A stretch of DNA of 46,245 bases from an uncultured Bacteroidales bacterium. GTDB taxonomy: Bacteria > Bacteroidota > Bacteroidia > Bacteroidales > UBA932. Positions 8,812 to 16,582 of the stretch are shown piece by piece. The stretch's first letter is position 1, and each line of letters opens with the position of its first letter. Both the position numbers and the translations under genes were made by a program. Where the stretch lies: assembly GCA_934700615.1 (NCBI GenBank), contig CAKUXR010000026.1, positions 1 through 46,245 of the forward strand. Direction: 5' to 3'. The notes under the pieces are model-generated. The model saw only the letters and a program-made list of their open reading frames with translations. It did no database searches and had not been told where the DNA came from.

Positions 8812-9969
8812 TTATTCAAGTTCCTCGGTCTGGCCATAAGGGACAGATTCCACCTTGTTGCCATGAGAAAGTTTGTGCTGGCCTTCCACTACAATGACTT
8901 CGTTTGCCTTCAATCCGCGTTCGACCACGGTGACATTGTCCACCTCCGGTCCTGTCTGGATGAAACGCTTTTCTACTGTCGCATCCGGTTTCACGACATA
9001 GATGAACGAACCGCTTTTCTCGATGGTAATCGCCTTTGTAGGCACTGCTACGGCATTCTCCCTTACATCCAGAAGCACTCTGACATTGGTAAACTGTCCA
9101 GGGAGGAGTTCCCTGTCAGGGTTCGGCATCTCGGCGCGGACAGAGAATGTTCCTGATTTCGCATCAACGAGAGGGTCGGCGAAATCAACCAGGCCCTTGA
9201 ATTTATACTGGGACTTGTCTGCCATGGTTATAGTCACATACGGATTCCAATGACGGCTGGTATCTTTCTGGCCGAGATTTACGTTTCTTGCCTTGGATTT
9301 CTGATAGTCAAGGTCGGTCATCTTGAATTCCACCAACACGGTATCACTCTTCACGACATTGGCAAGGAGAGACTGCGCTCCCGGGCCCACCAACGTTCCG
9401 ATGTCCACGTGTCTTTCGCTGATGTAACCGCTTATAGGAGAGCGCACTGTGGTGTAGCTCAATGCCAGTTTGGCTTCGGTCAGGTTAGCTTCGCTCACAT
9501 GAACGTCAGCCTTGGCGCTTTCGTATGCGGCAATGGCATTGTCAAGGTCCAGCTGGCTCGCAGCCTTCTGTTCGAACAGAGGCTTGATTCGGGCGAGGTC
9601 GCGCTCGGCCTTGAGGGCTATCGCCTTGTTTTTCGTCACTACCGCTTCCGCCCTATCTACCTGAGCCTTATATTGTTTCGGGTCAATGATAAAGAGTATC
9701 TGGTCTTTTTTTACGTAAGTTCCTTCTGCGAACATCATTTTTTCGAGATAGCCTTCGACTCTGGCCCTGACTTCCACAAACTGCTGGGCACGAATCTTCC
9801 CCGGAAATTCTCCGTAAACTTCCACGTTACGTGTCCTGACCGTATCCACACCGACTATCGGGAGGATTTCCTCAGCATGTCTTGGTCTCAAGAAAATGAC
9901 AAGCGCGACTGCGGCAAGAACAGCCACAGCGACAATGCCAAAAATGGTTTTTTTGCTAAGTTTAGCCAT
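8812..9969 (-). CDS. RND efflux periplasmic adaptor (membrane fusion protein)
   Basis: A 385-residue HlyD/AcrA-type adaptor that bridges an RND pump and an outer-membrane channel. An N-terminal anchor helix (about 8-27, after MAKLSKKTIFG) has no lipobox Cys, so it is held by an uncleaved or type-I signal rather than by lipid. Then come the lipoyl half-motif (EFPGKIRAQQFVEVRARVEGYL), a coiled-coil hairpin (about 100-165, AVVTKNKAIALKAERDLARIK), the second lipoyl half (TTVRSPISGYISERHVDIG), a beta-barrel domain and a membrane-proximal domain. It is the first gene of the efflux operon. No TetR- or AraC-type regulator is adjacent. Confidence 0.93.
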   Translation of the reverse strand: MAKLSKKTIFGIVAVAVLAAVALVIFLRPRHAEEILPIVGVDTVRTRNVEVYGEFPGKIRAQQFVEVRARVEGYLEKMMFAEGTYVKKDQILFIIDPKQYKAQVDRAEAVVTKNKAIALKAERDLARIKPLFEQKAASQLDLDNAIAAYESAKADVHVSEANLTEAKLALSYTTVRSPISGYISERHVDIGTLVGPGAQSLLANVVKSDTVLVEFKMTDLDYQKSKARNVNLGQKDTSRHWNPYVTITMADKSQYKFKGLVDFADPLVDAKSGTFSVRAEMPNPDRELLPGQFTNVRVLLDVRENAVAVPTKAITIEKSGSFIYVVKPDATVEKRFIQTGPEVDNVTVVERGLKANEVIVVEGQHKLSHGNKVESVPYGQTEELE

Positions 9970-10030
9970 AATGTTGTAGTTTATTTGAGGGAATAAAACT
10001 TGAGATTAGGATTTCACCTTCTATCAAAGA

Positions 10031-10074
10031 CCGTTCCACAAGTGGCCGGAGCGGCTTCATCACTAGTGGAACGG
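10031..10074. promoter_or_regulatory. 14-bp inverted repeat between efflux operon and Dabb gene (candidate operator)
   Basis: Arms CCGTTCCACAAGTG and CACTAGTGGAACGG pair at 13 of 14 positions with a 16-nt spacer. The right arm itself contains the palindrome CCACTAGTGG and the left arm the near-copy CCACAAGTGG. It lies 61 nt upstream of the adaptor start and just upstream of the Dabb promoter. No T-run follows on either strand, so a protein-binding site is a better guess than a terminator. Confidence 0.5.
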
Positions 10075-10087
10075 CAGAAGAAAAGTG

Positions 10088-10118
10088 TTGGTAAAACACA
10101 CAGTATTTGTTATTTTTG
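10088..10118 (+). promoter_or_regulatory. Bacteroidetes promoter of the Dabb gene
   Basis: TTG (10088-10090), 20-nt spacer, TATTTTTG (10111-10118). The spacing and both boxes fit the Bacteroidetes primary sigma consensus. The leader to the ATG would be only about 20-25 nt. Confidence 0.65.
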
Positions 10119-10147
10119 TGTCAGTTGGATTGTAAATAATTTATACT

Positions 10148-10453
10148 ATGGTAAAGCATATCATTTTGTGGACTCTGAAGGACACATTGTCCGAAGAAGA
10201 GAAGGTTTCCGTCAAGGCTTCCATCAAGGAGGGCCTGGAATCTCTTAAGGGCGTCGTTCCCGGTCTCATTGACATAAAGGTTCAGATCGACGGCAGACTT
10301 GCTTCTTCCAATGCTGACCTCATGTTGGATTGCACTCTCGAGTCTGAGGAGGCCCTCAAGGGCTATGCAGTACACCCGGCCCATGTTGCAGTTGCCAACA
10401 GCCGTGTACGTCCTTTCACTGCCGTCAGGTCCTGCCTTGACTTCACGATTTAA
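10148..10453 (+). CDS. Dabb (stress-responsive alpha/beta barrel) domain protein
   Basis: A 101-residue single-domain protein. It opens with MVKHIILWTLKD, the first strand of the Dabb dimeric ferredoxin-like fold, continues with a long helix (EEEKVSVKASIKEGLESLKG), then strands GLIDIKVQID and DLMLDCTLES, and ends with the family's typical HPAHVAVANSRVRPF segment. Dabb proteins form dimeric barrels. Some bind hydrophobic ligands or act on small molecules, but many have no known reaction, so function is not assigned. It has its own promoter and is divergent from the efflux operon. Confidence 0.85.
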   Translation: MVKHIILWTLKDTLSEEEKVSVKASIKEGLESLKGVVPGLIDIKVQIDGRLASSNADLMLDCTLESEEALKGYAVHPAHVAVANSRVRPFTAVRSCLDFTI

Positions 10454-10496
10454 CGAGTCCACTACCGGCAAGGATTAGTGTTCCGGTCCGGAAATA

Positions 10497-11189
10497 CTAG
10501 ATCACACCGGCGAAGAACGACGCGAAGAAAACCGTCAGAATTCCGCTGACGACTATTGAGAGGCTGCTCATCGCACCCTCTATGGCTCCCATTTCCATTG
10601 CCTTGGTAGTTCCTACCGCATGAGATGAGGAGCCGATTGCTATGCCCTTCGCTATAGGTTCTTCTATGTGCATCAGCTTCAGGAATTTCTCGGCGAACAC
10701 ATTTCCGATGACGCCTGTTATGATGATAACGACCACTGTAACAGCGACATAGCCACCAAGTTCCTCGCATACGCCTATACCTATGGCAGTCGTGATGGAT
10801 TTAGGAAGAAATGTGACGTATGAAGCATGGTCGAAGTGGAGAATGAAGGCCAATGCCATTACGGAAAGGATGCTTGACAGGACTCCGGAGACGATTCCCG
10901 CAACGACAGCCTTATAGTTTTTCTTCAACAGTTCCACCTGCTGATACAAAGGCACTGCAAGACAGATGGTTGCAGGCGTAAGAAGATATCCGATGAAGTC
11001 GGCGCCTTTCATATATGATTCGTAACTGACTCCTGTACAGAGAAGTATCGCAATCACCATTATGATGGATATCAGGAGCGGGTTCATAAGTGACCACTTG
11101 GTTTTCCCTTTCAGCCACACGCCGATAAAGTATGATCCAAGACTTATCAGCGCTCCGAAGAACACTGATTCTGTAAACAATTCTTTCAT
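10497..11189 (-). CDS. lrgB: LrgB/CidB-family membrane protein
   Basis: A 230-residue hydrophobic protein with about 7 membrane segments. It matches the LrgB family: SVFFGALISLGSYFIG start, NPLLISIIMVIAIL, the PATICLAVPLYQQ segment, PKSITTAIGIGVCEELGG and SSHAVGTTKAMEMGAIEGAMSS. LrgB works with LrgA in a holin-like or overflow-metabolite (pyruvate) export system. The start codon overlaps the stop of lrgA in an ATGA, so the two are translationally coupled. This is the last gene of the kinase-lrgA-lrgB unit. Confidence 0.92.
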   Translation of the reverse strand: MKELFTESVFFGALISLGSYFIGVWLKGKTKWSLMNPLLISIIMVIAILLCTGVSYESYMKGADFIGYLLTPATICLAVPLYQQVELLKKNYKAVVAGIVSGVLSSILSVMALAFILHFDHASYVTFLPKSITTAIGIGVCEELGGYVAVTVVVIIITGVIGNVFAEKFLKLMHIEEPIAKGIAIGSSSHAVGTTKAMEMGAIEGAMSSLSIVVSGILTVFFASFFAGVI

Positions 11190-11539
11190 TTGGTTTTTCC
11201 CTTACGGATTACAAACTGGGTGACCAGGCCTGAAACGCCCATCACGACGAATGTGGTGACAAACGTCACTATAATGTATTTTAAAAGTGAGCTGCTGATG
11301 ATGTCCCACGAGTTCACCAGTCCCACGGCAGCAGGGATGAACATCATTGGCATGACCGCGATGAGAAACGAACTGACCTCGCGGATGTCATTGACCTTCA
11401 AAATTTTGAACTCGAGCGCCGCGAACAGGAGGACTATTCCGTAGATGCTTGCGGGTATCGGCAGCGGGAGGATGTAATGAAGGAATTCCCCGATAAAGGA
11501 GAATCCGATGATTATCATAAACTGGATGACGTATTTCAT
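11186..11539 (-). CDS. lrgA: LrgA/CidA-family (holin-like) membrane protein
   Basis: 117 residues from the ATG at 11539 (MKYVIQFMIIIGFSF). A longer frame exists upstream, but its extra 19 residues overlap the preceding gene and lack family character. Four membrane segments are visible (about 4-22, 30-45, 60-78, 87-108), with the family's LPLPIPASIYGIVLLF and MPMMFIPAAVGL stretches. It sits between a cytidylate-kinase-like gene and lrgB, with 4-nt ATGA overlaps on both sides. Partner of LrgB. Confidence 0.9.
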   Translation of the reverse strand: MKYVIQFMIIIGFSFIGEFLHYILPLPIPASIYGIVLLFAALEFKILKVNDIREVSSFLIAVMPMMFIPAAVGLVNSWDIISSSLLKYIIVTFVTTFVVMGVSGLVTQFVIRKGKTK

Positions 11540-12102
11540 AGGTTGGATATGTAATCTTCTATTATTGCAGCTGCCTTTTCTGTCCCGATCCGGCAACTGT
11601 CAATGCAAATGTCGTATTCCGGGGCGTATCCCCAGGTGAATCCTGTGTAGAAACTGTGATAAGCCACACGGCAGTCGTCGGAAGTGTGGACGAAGTCTTC
11701 TGCCTCGGCCATGCTCAGGTTTTCCTCTTCAGCAGCATTGACAATCCTATCGGACAGGTCGCCATGCAGGAACACGGTCACGAGGTCTTGCCGGTCTCTG
11801 AAGATGAAGTTTCCGCATCGGCCGATTATTATACAGTCCTCATTTCCGATCATTTTCACGAATGCGCTGCGGAATTTCTCCCGAACGGCGGTCCGCTCGA
11901 ACGGGAATTCGGATATCGCCGACATGAGTTCATCTACAGGCCTTTCCTCGAAGAAACTCGTCATTTCGTCCAGGATGCCCATTTTGTCTGCCTTTGCCAT
12001 CAGGCTTTTTCGTGTATAAAGCGGTATGCCGTAATGCCGGGACAGGATTTCCCCGACATGAAGTGCCCGGCATCCGCATTGTCTGGCAATTGTTATTATC
12101 AT
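11536..12102 (-). CDS. Cytidylate-kinase-like family protein (possible pseudoenzyme)
   Basis: 188 residues from the ATG at 12102 (MIITIARQCGCRALHVGE). An upstream in-frame start at 12252 would place 50 extra residues inside a dispersed repeat and is rejected. The body fits the cytidylate-kinase-like P-loop family (PF13189): helix GEILSRHYGIPLYTRKSL, central ERTAVREKFRSAF, strand EDCIIIGRCGNFIF, then DLVTVFLHGDLSDRI and the C-terminal YHSFYTG...YDICIDS. The usual glycine-rich loop after ISRQ-YG (SGGR) is replaced by CRAL, so nucleotide binding may be altered or lost. It overlaps lrgA by ATGA, which suggests a shared role, perhaps regulation of the LrgAB channel (inference). Confidence 0.8.
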   Translation of the reverse strand: MIITIARQCGCRALHVGEILSRHYGIPLYTRKSLMAKADKMGILDEMTSFFEERPVDELMSAISEFPFERTAVREKFRSAFVKMIGNEDCIIIGRCGNFIFRDRQDLVTVFLHGDLSDRIVNAAEEENLSMAEAEDFVHTSDDCRVAYHSFYTGFTWGYAPEYDICIDSCRIGTEKAAAIIEDYISNL

Positions 12103-12547
12103 AATATTCCGTTTTACTATCGGTTGTACAAGTTGTTGCGCCCGAACTGTCTTTTCATAAACGTCAATGCGGTTAAGCAGGGACATGCATCCAGCAGTCT
12201 TGCCGGACGGCGCCACACCACAAACCATAACACATTGATAATCAGACACCATTCTAGCACCAGTGTGGATTTACGGCCATTTTTTAGCCACAAATCCACA
12301 CTCAATTTTATAACCGCCTAATAATCAACACTTTCCACATCTCCCCGTGGCACCGTCCCGCCACCACTCCCCAAGGCGCCAAATATAGCCACAGTGGCCA
12401 TAGTGGGCAAGGTTACCAGGCGTCATCAGACGCCGGGCGAAGAACAGCGAAGCGTCGGCCGGCAGCGTTGGTGCGCACGGAGCCCTGATCGTCCCCCTAC
12501 AGGGGGATTGAGGGGGTTACGAGCTACGAGCATTGGGGATTTGGGGC
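12103..12547. other. 445-nt intergenic region between purD end and kinase start, with dispersed repeat
   Basis: The part near the kinase gene holds copy A of a structured dispersed repeat (see its entry). The part near purD is GC-rich (about 12362-12547) and includes a small hairpin CCCCC/GGGGG at 12493-12506 without a T-run. No protein family is recognisable on either strand. Confidence 0.5.
12170..12362 (+). repeat. Structured dispersed repeat, copy A
   Basis: Shares with copy B (27350-27541) a 21-bp identical block (12226-12246 versus 27405-27425), flanking partly matching sequence, a downstream hairpin and a common end GTGGC-CCGTCCCG. The hairpin here has perfect 11-bp arms AGTGTGGATTT (12262-12272) and AAATCCACACT (12292-12302), with an inner GGC/GCC pairing. 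In copy B both pairings are kept although the bases between differ. The minus strand of both copies can be read as a short peptide starting MVSDYQCVM, but beyond that the frames diverge, so it is more likely a non-coding or miniature mobile repeat. Confidence 0.65.
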
Positions 12548-13876
12548 TCACGCCTCAAATGCCCAATGCCCTACATCGGTCCTGTGAAACAGATTCTCGC
12601 AATCGATCTTCCCGACAGCCTCAAGTGCCTTGTCATGAGCCTCCTGCAGAGACGGCGCAGAAGCAAGCACCATCAGGACACGACCGCCATTGGTGACAAG
12701 AGAATGACCTGCCTTGTCGAAAGCCTCATGGCCCTCACCCTCAAACTTCTTGAGAGACGTGCCCATGTGATAGACATGGACAGACGGGTCCTTGAGGACC
12801 TCATCGACCCCCTTGATCTCGAAACCCTTCTTGTACGAACCGGGATAACCCTTGGATGCAAGAACGAAACCGAGAACCGCATCAGAAGACCACTTGGTCA
12901 GAGGCATAGGAGACTTGTTGGCAACAGCCCAGAAAATCTCGAAAATATCTGACTCCAGACGAGGAAGGACAACCTCGGTCTCAGGATCGCCGAAACGGCA
13001 GTTGAACTCGATGACCTTAATTCCGTCAGGAGTCTTCATAAGACCACCGTAAAGCACGCCGCGGAACGGAATACCCTCCGAAACCATGCCGGAAGCGATA
13101 GGCTTCATGACATGCTCAAGAGCATAAACCTCATCACGCTCAGTGATGAAAGGAAGCGGAGTATAGGCACCCATGCCACCGGTATTCGGGCCCTCATCAT
13201 TGTCAAAAGCCCTCTTGTGATCCTGGGCGAGAACCATAGGCTCCACCTCAGAACCATTGACAAAACAAAGGAGAGAAAACTCAGGACCGGTGAGGAACTC
13301 CTCCACCACTACCCTGCCGTGACCGAACTTGTCATCCAGAAGCATATCCTTCAATGCCGCATCAGCCTCCTCGAGAGTTTCAGCGACGACAACACCCTTG
13401 CCGGCAGCAAGTCCGTCATACTTCAGTACAATAGGAAGCTTTCCGGCATTGACATAAGCGAGAGCCTCATTGTAGTCAGAAAAAGTGCGGTAAGCCGCGG
13501 TAGGGACATTGTATTTGGACATCAGCGACTTGGCGAAATCCTTGCTGGACTCGATACGGGCAGCAGCCTTCGAAGGACCGAAAATCTTCAGTCCGCGGGA
13601 CTCGAACTCATCCACGATACCGGCAGCCAGAGAAACCTCAGGTCCGACGACAGTAAGGTCAATGCCTTCATTCTCAGCAAATTCCGCAAGTTCATCCACC
13701 TGAGTATCCTCGAGCGGAACACACTTGGCCTGACGTGCTATACCGGCATTGCCCGGAGCACAAAAAATTTTCTCCACCCTGGATGAACGGGAAAGGGCAT
13801 CCACGATGGCATGCTCTCTTCCGCCACCTCCGACAACCAGGACCTTGGCCCTGTGCGGGATATTGCAATCAGCCAT
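12548..13876 (-). CDS. purD: Phosphoribosylamine-glycine ligase (GAR synthetase)
   Basis: 442 residues; ATP-dependent joining of glycine to phosphoribosylamine, step 2 of de novo purine synthesis. ATP-grasp enzyme: N-domain VLVVGGGGREHAI (about 12-24), ATP-grasp VLKYDGLAAGKGVVVA, signature EGPNTGGMGAYTP and NCRFGDPETEV, then the C-domain. The first nine residues before the first strand are slightly longer than usual. Last gene of the purE-K-L-C-F-M-H-D operon, 5 nt after purH. Confidence 0.96.
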   Translation of the reverse strand: MADCNIPHRAKVLVVGGGGREHAIVDALSRSSRVEKIFCAPGNAGIARQAKCVPLEDTQVDELAEFAENEGIDLTVVGPEVSLAAGIVDEFESRGLKIFGPSKAAARIESSKDFAKSLMSKYNVPTAAYRTFSDYNEALAYVNAGKLPIVLKYDGLAAGKGVVVAETLEEADAALKDMLLDDKFGHGRVVVEEFLTGPEFSLLCFVNGSEVEPMVLAQDHKRAFDNDEGPNTGGMGAYTPLPFITERDEVYALEHVMKPIASGMVSEGIPFRGVLYGGLMKTPDGIKVIEFNCRFGDPETEVVLPRLESDIFEIFWAVANKSPMPLTKWSSDAVLGFVLASKGYPGSYKKGFEIKGVDEVLKDPSVHVYHMGTSLKKFEGEGHEAFDKAGHSLVTNGGRVLMVLASAPSLQEAHDKALEAVGKIDCENLFHRTDVGHWAFEA

Positions 13877-13881
13877 AACTA

Positions 13882-15432
13882 CTAATGTTTGAAGTGACGC
13901 TCACCGGTGAAGAGCATGGTGATACCCTTTTCATTGGCAAGCTTTATGGAATCCTCGTCACGGATACTTCCTCCAGGCTGGACGATAGCCTTGATGCCGT
14001 ACTCGGCAGCAAGGGCCACACAGTCATTGAACGGGAAGAAACCGTCAGAAGCGAGCACAAGCCCCTCTGTCATAATGTCTTTACCTTCTTCCTTCAATGT
14101 ATTCTGAGCCTGTTTCAGAGCGATTTCAGCAGAACCGATACGGTTCATCTGGCCTGCACCGACGCCATAGGTCATACCGTTCTTGGCAACCACGATGGCA
14201 TTGGACTTCACATGCTTTACAATCTTCCATGCGAACTCGAGGTCTGCGAGCTGCTCAGCAGTCGGCTTGGCCTCGGTAACGCACTGGTCGGCAGCAACCG
14301 GCTTGGTATTGATGTCCCTGTCCTGAACAAGCATACCGCCGTTCATGCTCACATACTGCTTGCGCACGACATTGTCCTTGGTCATATCGACCTTCAGAAC
14401 ACGGAGATTCTTCTTGGTGCAGAGAAGTTCGAGAGCGTCAGAAGCAAAAGAAGGAGCCATGACAATCTCGAGGAAAATAGGCTTGAGCATCTGTGCAGTC
14501 TCAAGGTCAATTTCCCTGTTGGCAGCCACGATACCGCCGAAGATACTGGTCTTGTCAGCCTCATAAGCCTTCTTCCAAGCCTCTGCGATAGTCCTTCCGG
14601 TAGCGCTTCCGCAAGGGTTCATATGCTTCACGCCCACGCAGAACGGCTCATCGAACTCACGGGCAATATTCAGAGTAGCATTGGCATCCTGTATATTGTT
14701 GTAAGACAGTTCCTTGCCGTTGAGCTGCTCGGCAGTTGCAAGTGAGAACGGCTCCTTGACTGTGCTGGCAAAGAACTTGGCCTCCTGATGAGGGTTCTCG
14801 CCGTAGCGGAGTTCCTGCTTCATGTCATACTCGAGGAACAGTTTCTCAGGAAGACCTGCCTGTGCACGCATGTATGTGGAAATGGCCATGTCATACTCGG
14901 CAGTATGGGTATATGCCTTTGCGGAAAGTTTCAGACGGGTCTCACGTGTGGTATTTCCGTCAGCCTTGATTTCAGAGAGAATGGTCTCATAATCAGCAGG
15001 ATTGCAGACAACGGTCACGGACTCCCAGTTCTTGGCGGCGCTGCGCAACATTGACGGACCTCCGATATCGATATGCTCTACAGCATCCTCCATTGTCACA
15101 TCCGGTTTCGCGATGGTCTCGCGGAAAGGATAAAGATTCACGCAGACAAGGTCGATTGTGTCAATGCCATTGTCCTTCAGTTCCTTCATGTGCTCAGGAA
15201 TGTCACGACGGGCAAGAAGTGCTCCGTGGATTTTCGGATGGAGGGTCTTCACGCGACCGTCACAGATTTCCGGAAAACCGGTAACGTCACTAACACTTGT
15301 AACAGGAACGCCTGACTCTTTCAGGAGTTTCATTGTGCCGCTCGTGGAAAGGATTTCCCATCCGAGAGCGACCAGACCTTTGGCGAATTCTACCACGCCG
15401 GTCTTATCACTGACACTGATTAAAGCTTTCAT
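13882..15432 (-). CDS. purH: Bifunctional AICAR transformylase / IMP cyclohydrolase
   Basis: 516 residues; catalyses the last two steps to IMP. The N-terminal MGS-like cyclohydrolase domain opens MKALISVSDKTGVVEFAK and includes LHPKIHGALLARRD. The transformylase domain carries the Lys-His catalytic motif GVKHMNPCGSA, GQMNRIGSAEIA, and the terminal DGFFPFNDCV...QPGGSIRDEDSI. Length is normal. It precedes purD with only 5 nt between, and follows purM after an 88-nt gap. Confidence 0.97.
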   Translation of the reverse strand: MKALISVSDKTGVVEFAKGLVALGWEILSTSGTMKLLKESGVPVTSVSDVTGFPEICDGRVKTLHPKIHGALLARRDIPEHMKELKDNGIDTIDLVCVNLYPFRETIAKPDVTMEDAVEHIDIGGPSMLRSAAKNWESVTVVCNPADYETILSEIKADGNTTRETRLKLSAKAYTHTAEYDMAISTYMRAQAGLPEKLFLEYDMKQELRYGENPHQEAKFFASTVKEPFSLATAEQLNGKELSYNNIQDANATLNIAREFDEPFCVGVKHMNPCGSATGRTIAEAWKKAYEADKTSIFGGIVAANREIDLETAQMLKPIFLEIVMAPSFASDALELLCTKKNLRVLKVDMTKDNVVRKQYVSMNGGMLVQDRDINTKPVAADQCVTEAKPTAEQLADLEFAWKIVKHVKSNAIVVAKNGMTYGVGAGQMNRIGSAEIALKQAQNTLKEEGKDIMTEGLVLASDGFFPFNDCVALAAEYGIKAIVQPGGSIRDEDSIKLANEKGITMLFTGERHFKH

Positions 15433-15520
15433 TTCAATAATATGTTATACCTATAAATAATTCACGCCGCAAAGGGCACCTGAATCATGCCCGCCACACG
15501 GGCGGCAGGCACATAAAACG

Positions 15521-16552
15521 CTACAGAAGAGCGATATCCACGCCCGGAGTACCGGTCACGCGGCCGATGACTGTAGCCTTGTCACCATGGGATGCGAGAA
15601 TGTCGATTGCCTTCTGAGCCTCAGACTCATCCATGGCGAGAACCATTCCGACACCCATGTTATAGATATTGAACATCTCACGATGCTCGATATTGCCATG
15701 CTTCTCCAGGAAACGGAAAATAGGAAGAATCTCCCATGTTCCCTCATCCACATGAATACCCTGTCCCTCCTGGAGGATACGAGGAATGTTCTCATCGAAT
15801 CCGCCGCCGGTGATGTGGGCAACACCATGGACATCACAGTTCCTGATGACATCCAGAACCTGCTTCACATAAATTCTGGTAGGGGTCAATGCTACCTCGC
15901 CGAGAGGTTTGTCTCCCAATTCAGGATAAACCTTGTGAAGGTCAAGGGCAGCATCAGAGAAAATCTTGCGGACAAGACTGAAACCATTGGAATGGACACC
16001 GGAAGAAGCGATTCCCACGAGAACATCACCCACCTTGACCTTCGTTCCGTCAATGAGTTTGGACTTCTCGACAACTCCTGTGGTATAGCCGGCGATATCA
16101 TATTCACCGTCACTGTACATACCCGGCATCTCGGCAGTCTCACCTCCGATAAGCGCACATCCGGCCTGACGGCATCCCTCTGCCACACCTGAAACGATAG
16201 CCTCGATTTTGGCAGGAATATTCTTTCCGACAGCCACATAGTCGAGGAAGAAGAGAGGTTCCGCACCCTGGGCGAGAACATCATTGACACACATTGCGAC
16301 AGCGTCAATGCCGATAGTGTCATGCTTGTCCATCGCGAATGCGAGTTTGAGCTTGGTTCCGACACCGTCAGTTCCGCTCACGAGAATAGGCTCCTTGATA
16401 TTCAGAGCTGAAAGGTCAAACATTCCGCCGAATGCGCCAATGTTACCCATCACGCCCAGACGAGATGTCGAAGCCACATGTTTCTTGATACGTCTTACAA
16501 CATCGTATCCGGCTTCAAGGCTTACGCCCGCTTTTTCATAATCTACTGCCAT
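15521..16552 (-). CDS. purM: Phosphoribosylformylglycinamidine cyclo-ligase (AIR synthetase)
   Basis: 343 residues; makes AIR from FGAM with ATP. PurM signatures: SGTDGVGTKLKLAF, CVNDVLAQGAEPLFFLDY, ALIGGETAEMPGMY, GVHSNGFSLVRK and HITGGGFDENIPR. Typical length and full dimer-forming N-domain. Lies in the purine operon between purF and purH; 30 nt separate it from purF. Confidence 0.97.
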   Translation of the reverse strand: MAVDYEKAGVSLEAGYDVVRRIKKHVASTSRLGVMGNIGAFGGMFDLSALNIKEPILVSGTDGVGTKLKLAFAMDKHDTIGIDAVAMCVNDVLAQGAEPLFFLDYVAVGKNIPAKIEAIVSGVAEGCRQAGCALIGGETAEMPGMYSDGEYDIAGYTTGVVEKSKLIDGTKVKVGDVLVGIASSGVHSNGFSLVRKIFSDAALDLHKVYPELGDKPLGEVALTPTRIYVKQVLDVIRNCDVHGVAHITGGGFDENIPRILQEGQGIHVDEGTWEILPIFRFLEKHGNIEHREMFNIYNMGVGMVLAMDESEAQKAIDILASHGDKATVIGRVTGTPGVDIALL

Positions 16553-16582
16553 AGATGTAAATATTTTATGTTTTTATATTTT

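Noticed and set aside
12103..12252. N-terminal extension of the cytidylate-kinase-like gene to 12252
   Set aside because: The added 50 codons are the dispersed repeat; the family's first strand begins at the ATG at 12102.
15489..15503. Hairpin GCCCG/CGGGC between purM and purH
   Set aside because: Only a 5-bp stem, no T-run; not enough to call an attenuator or terminator.
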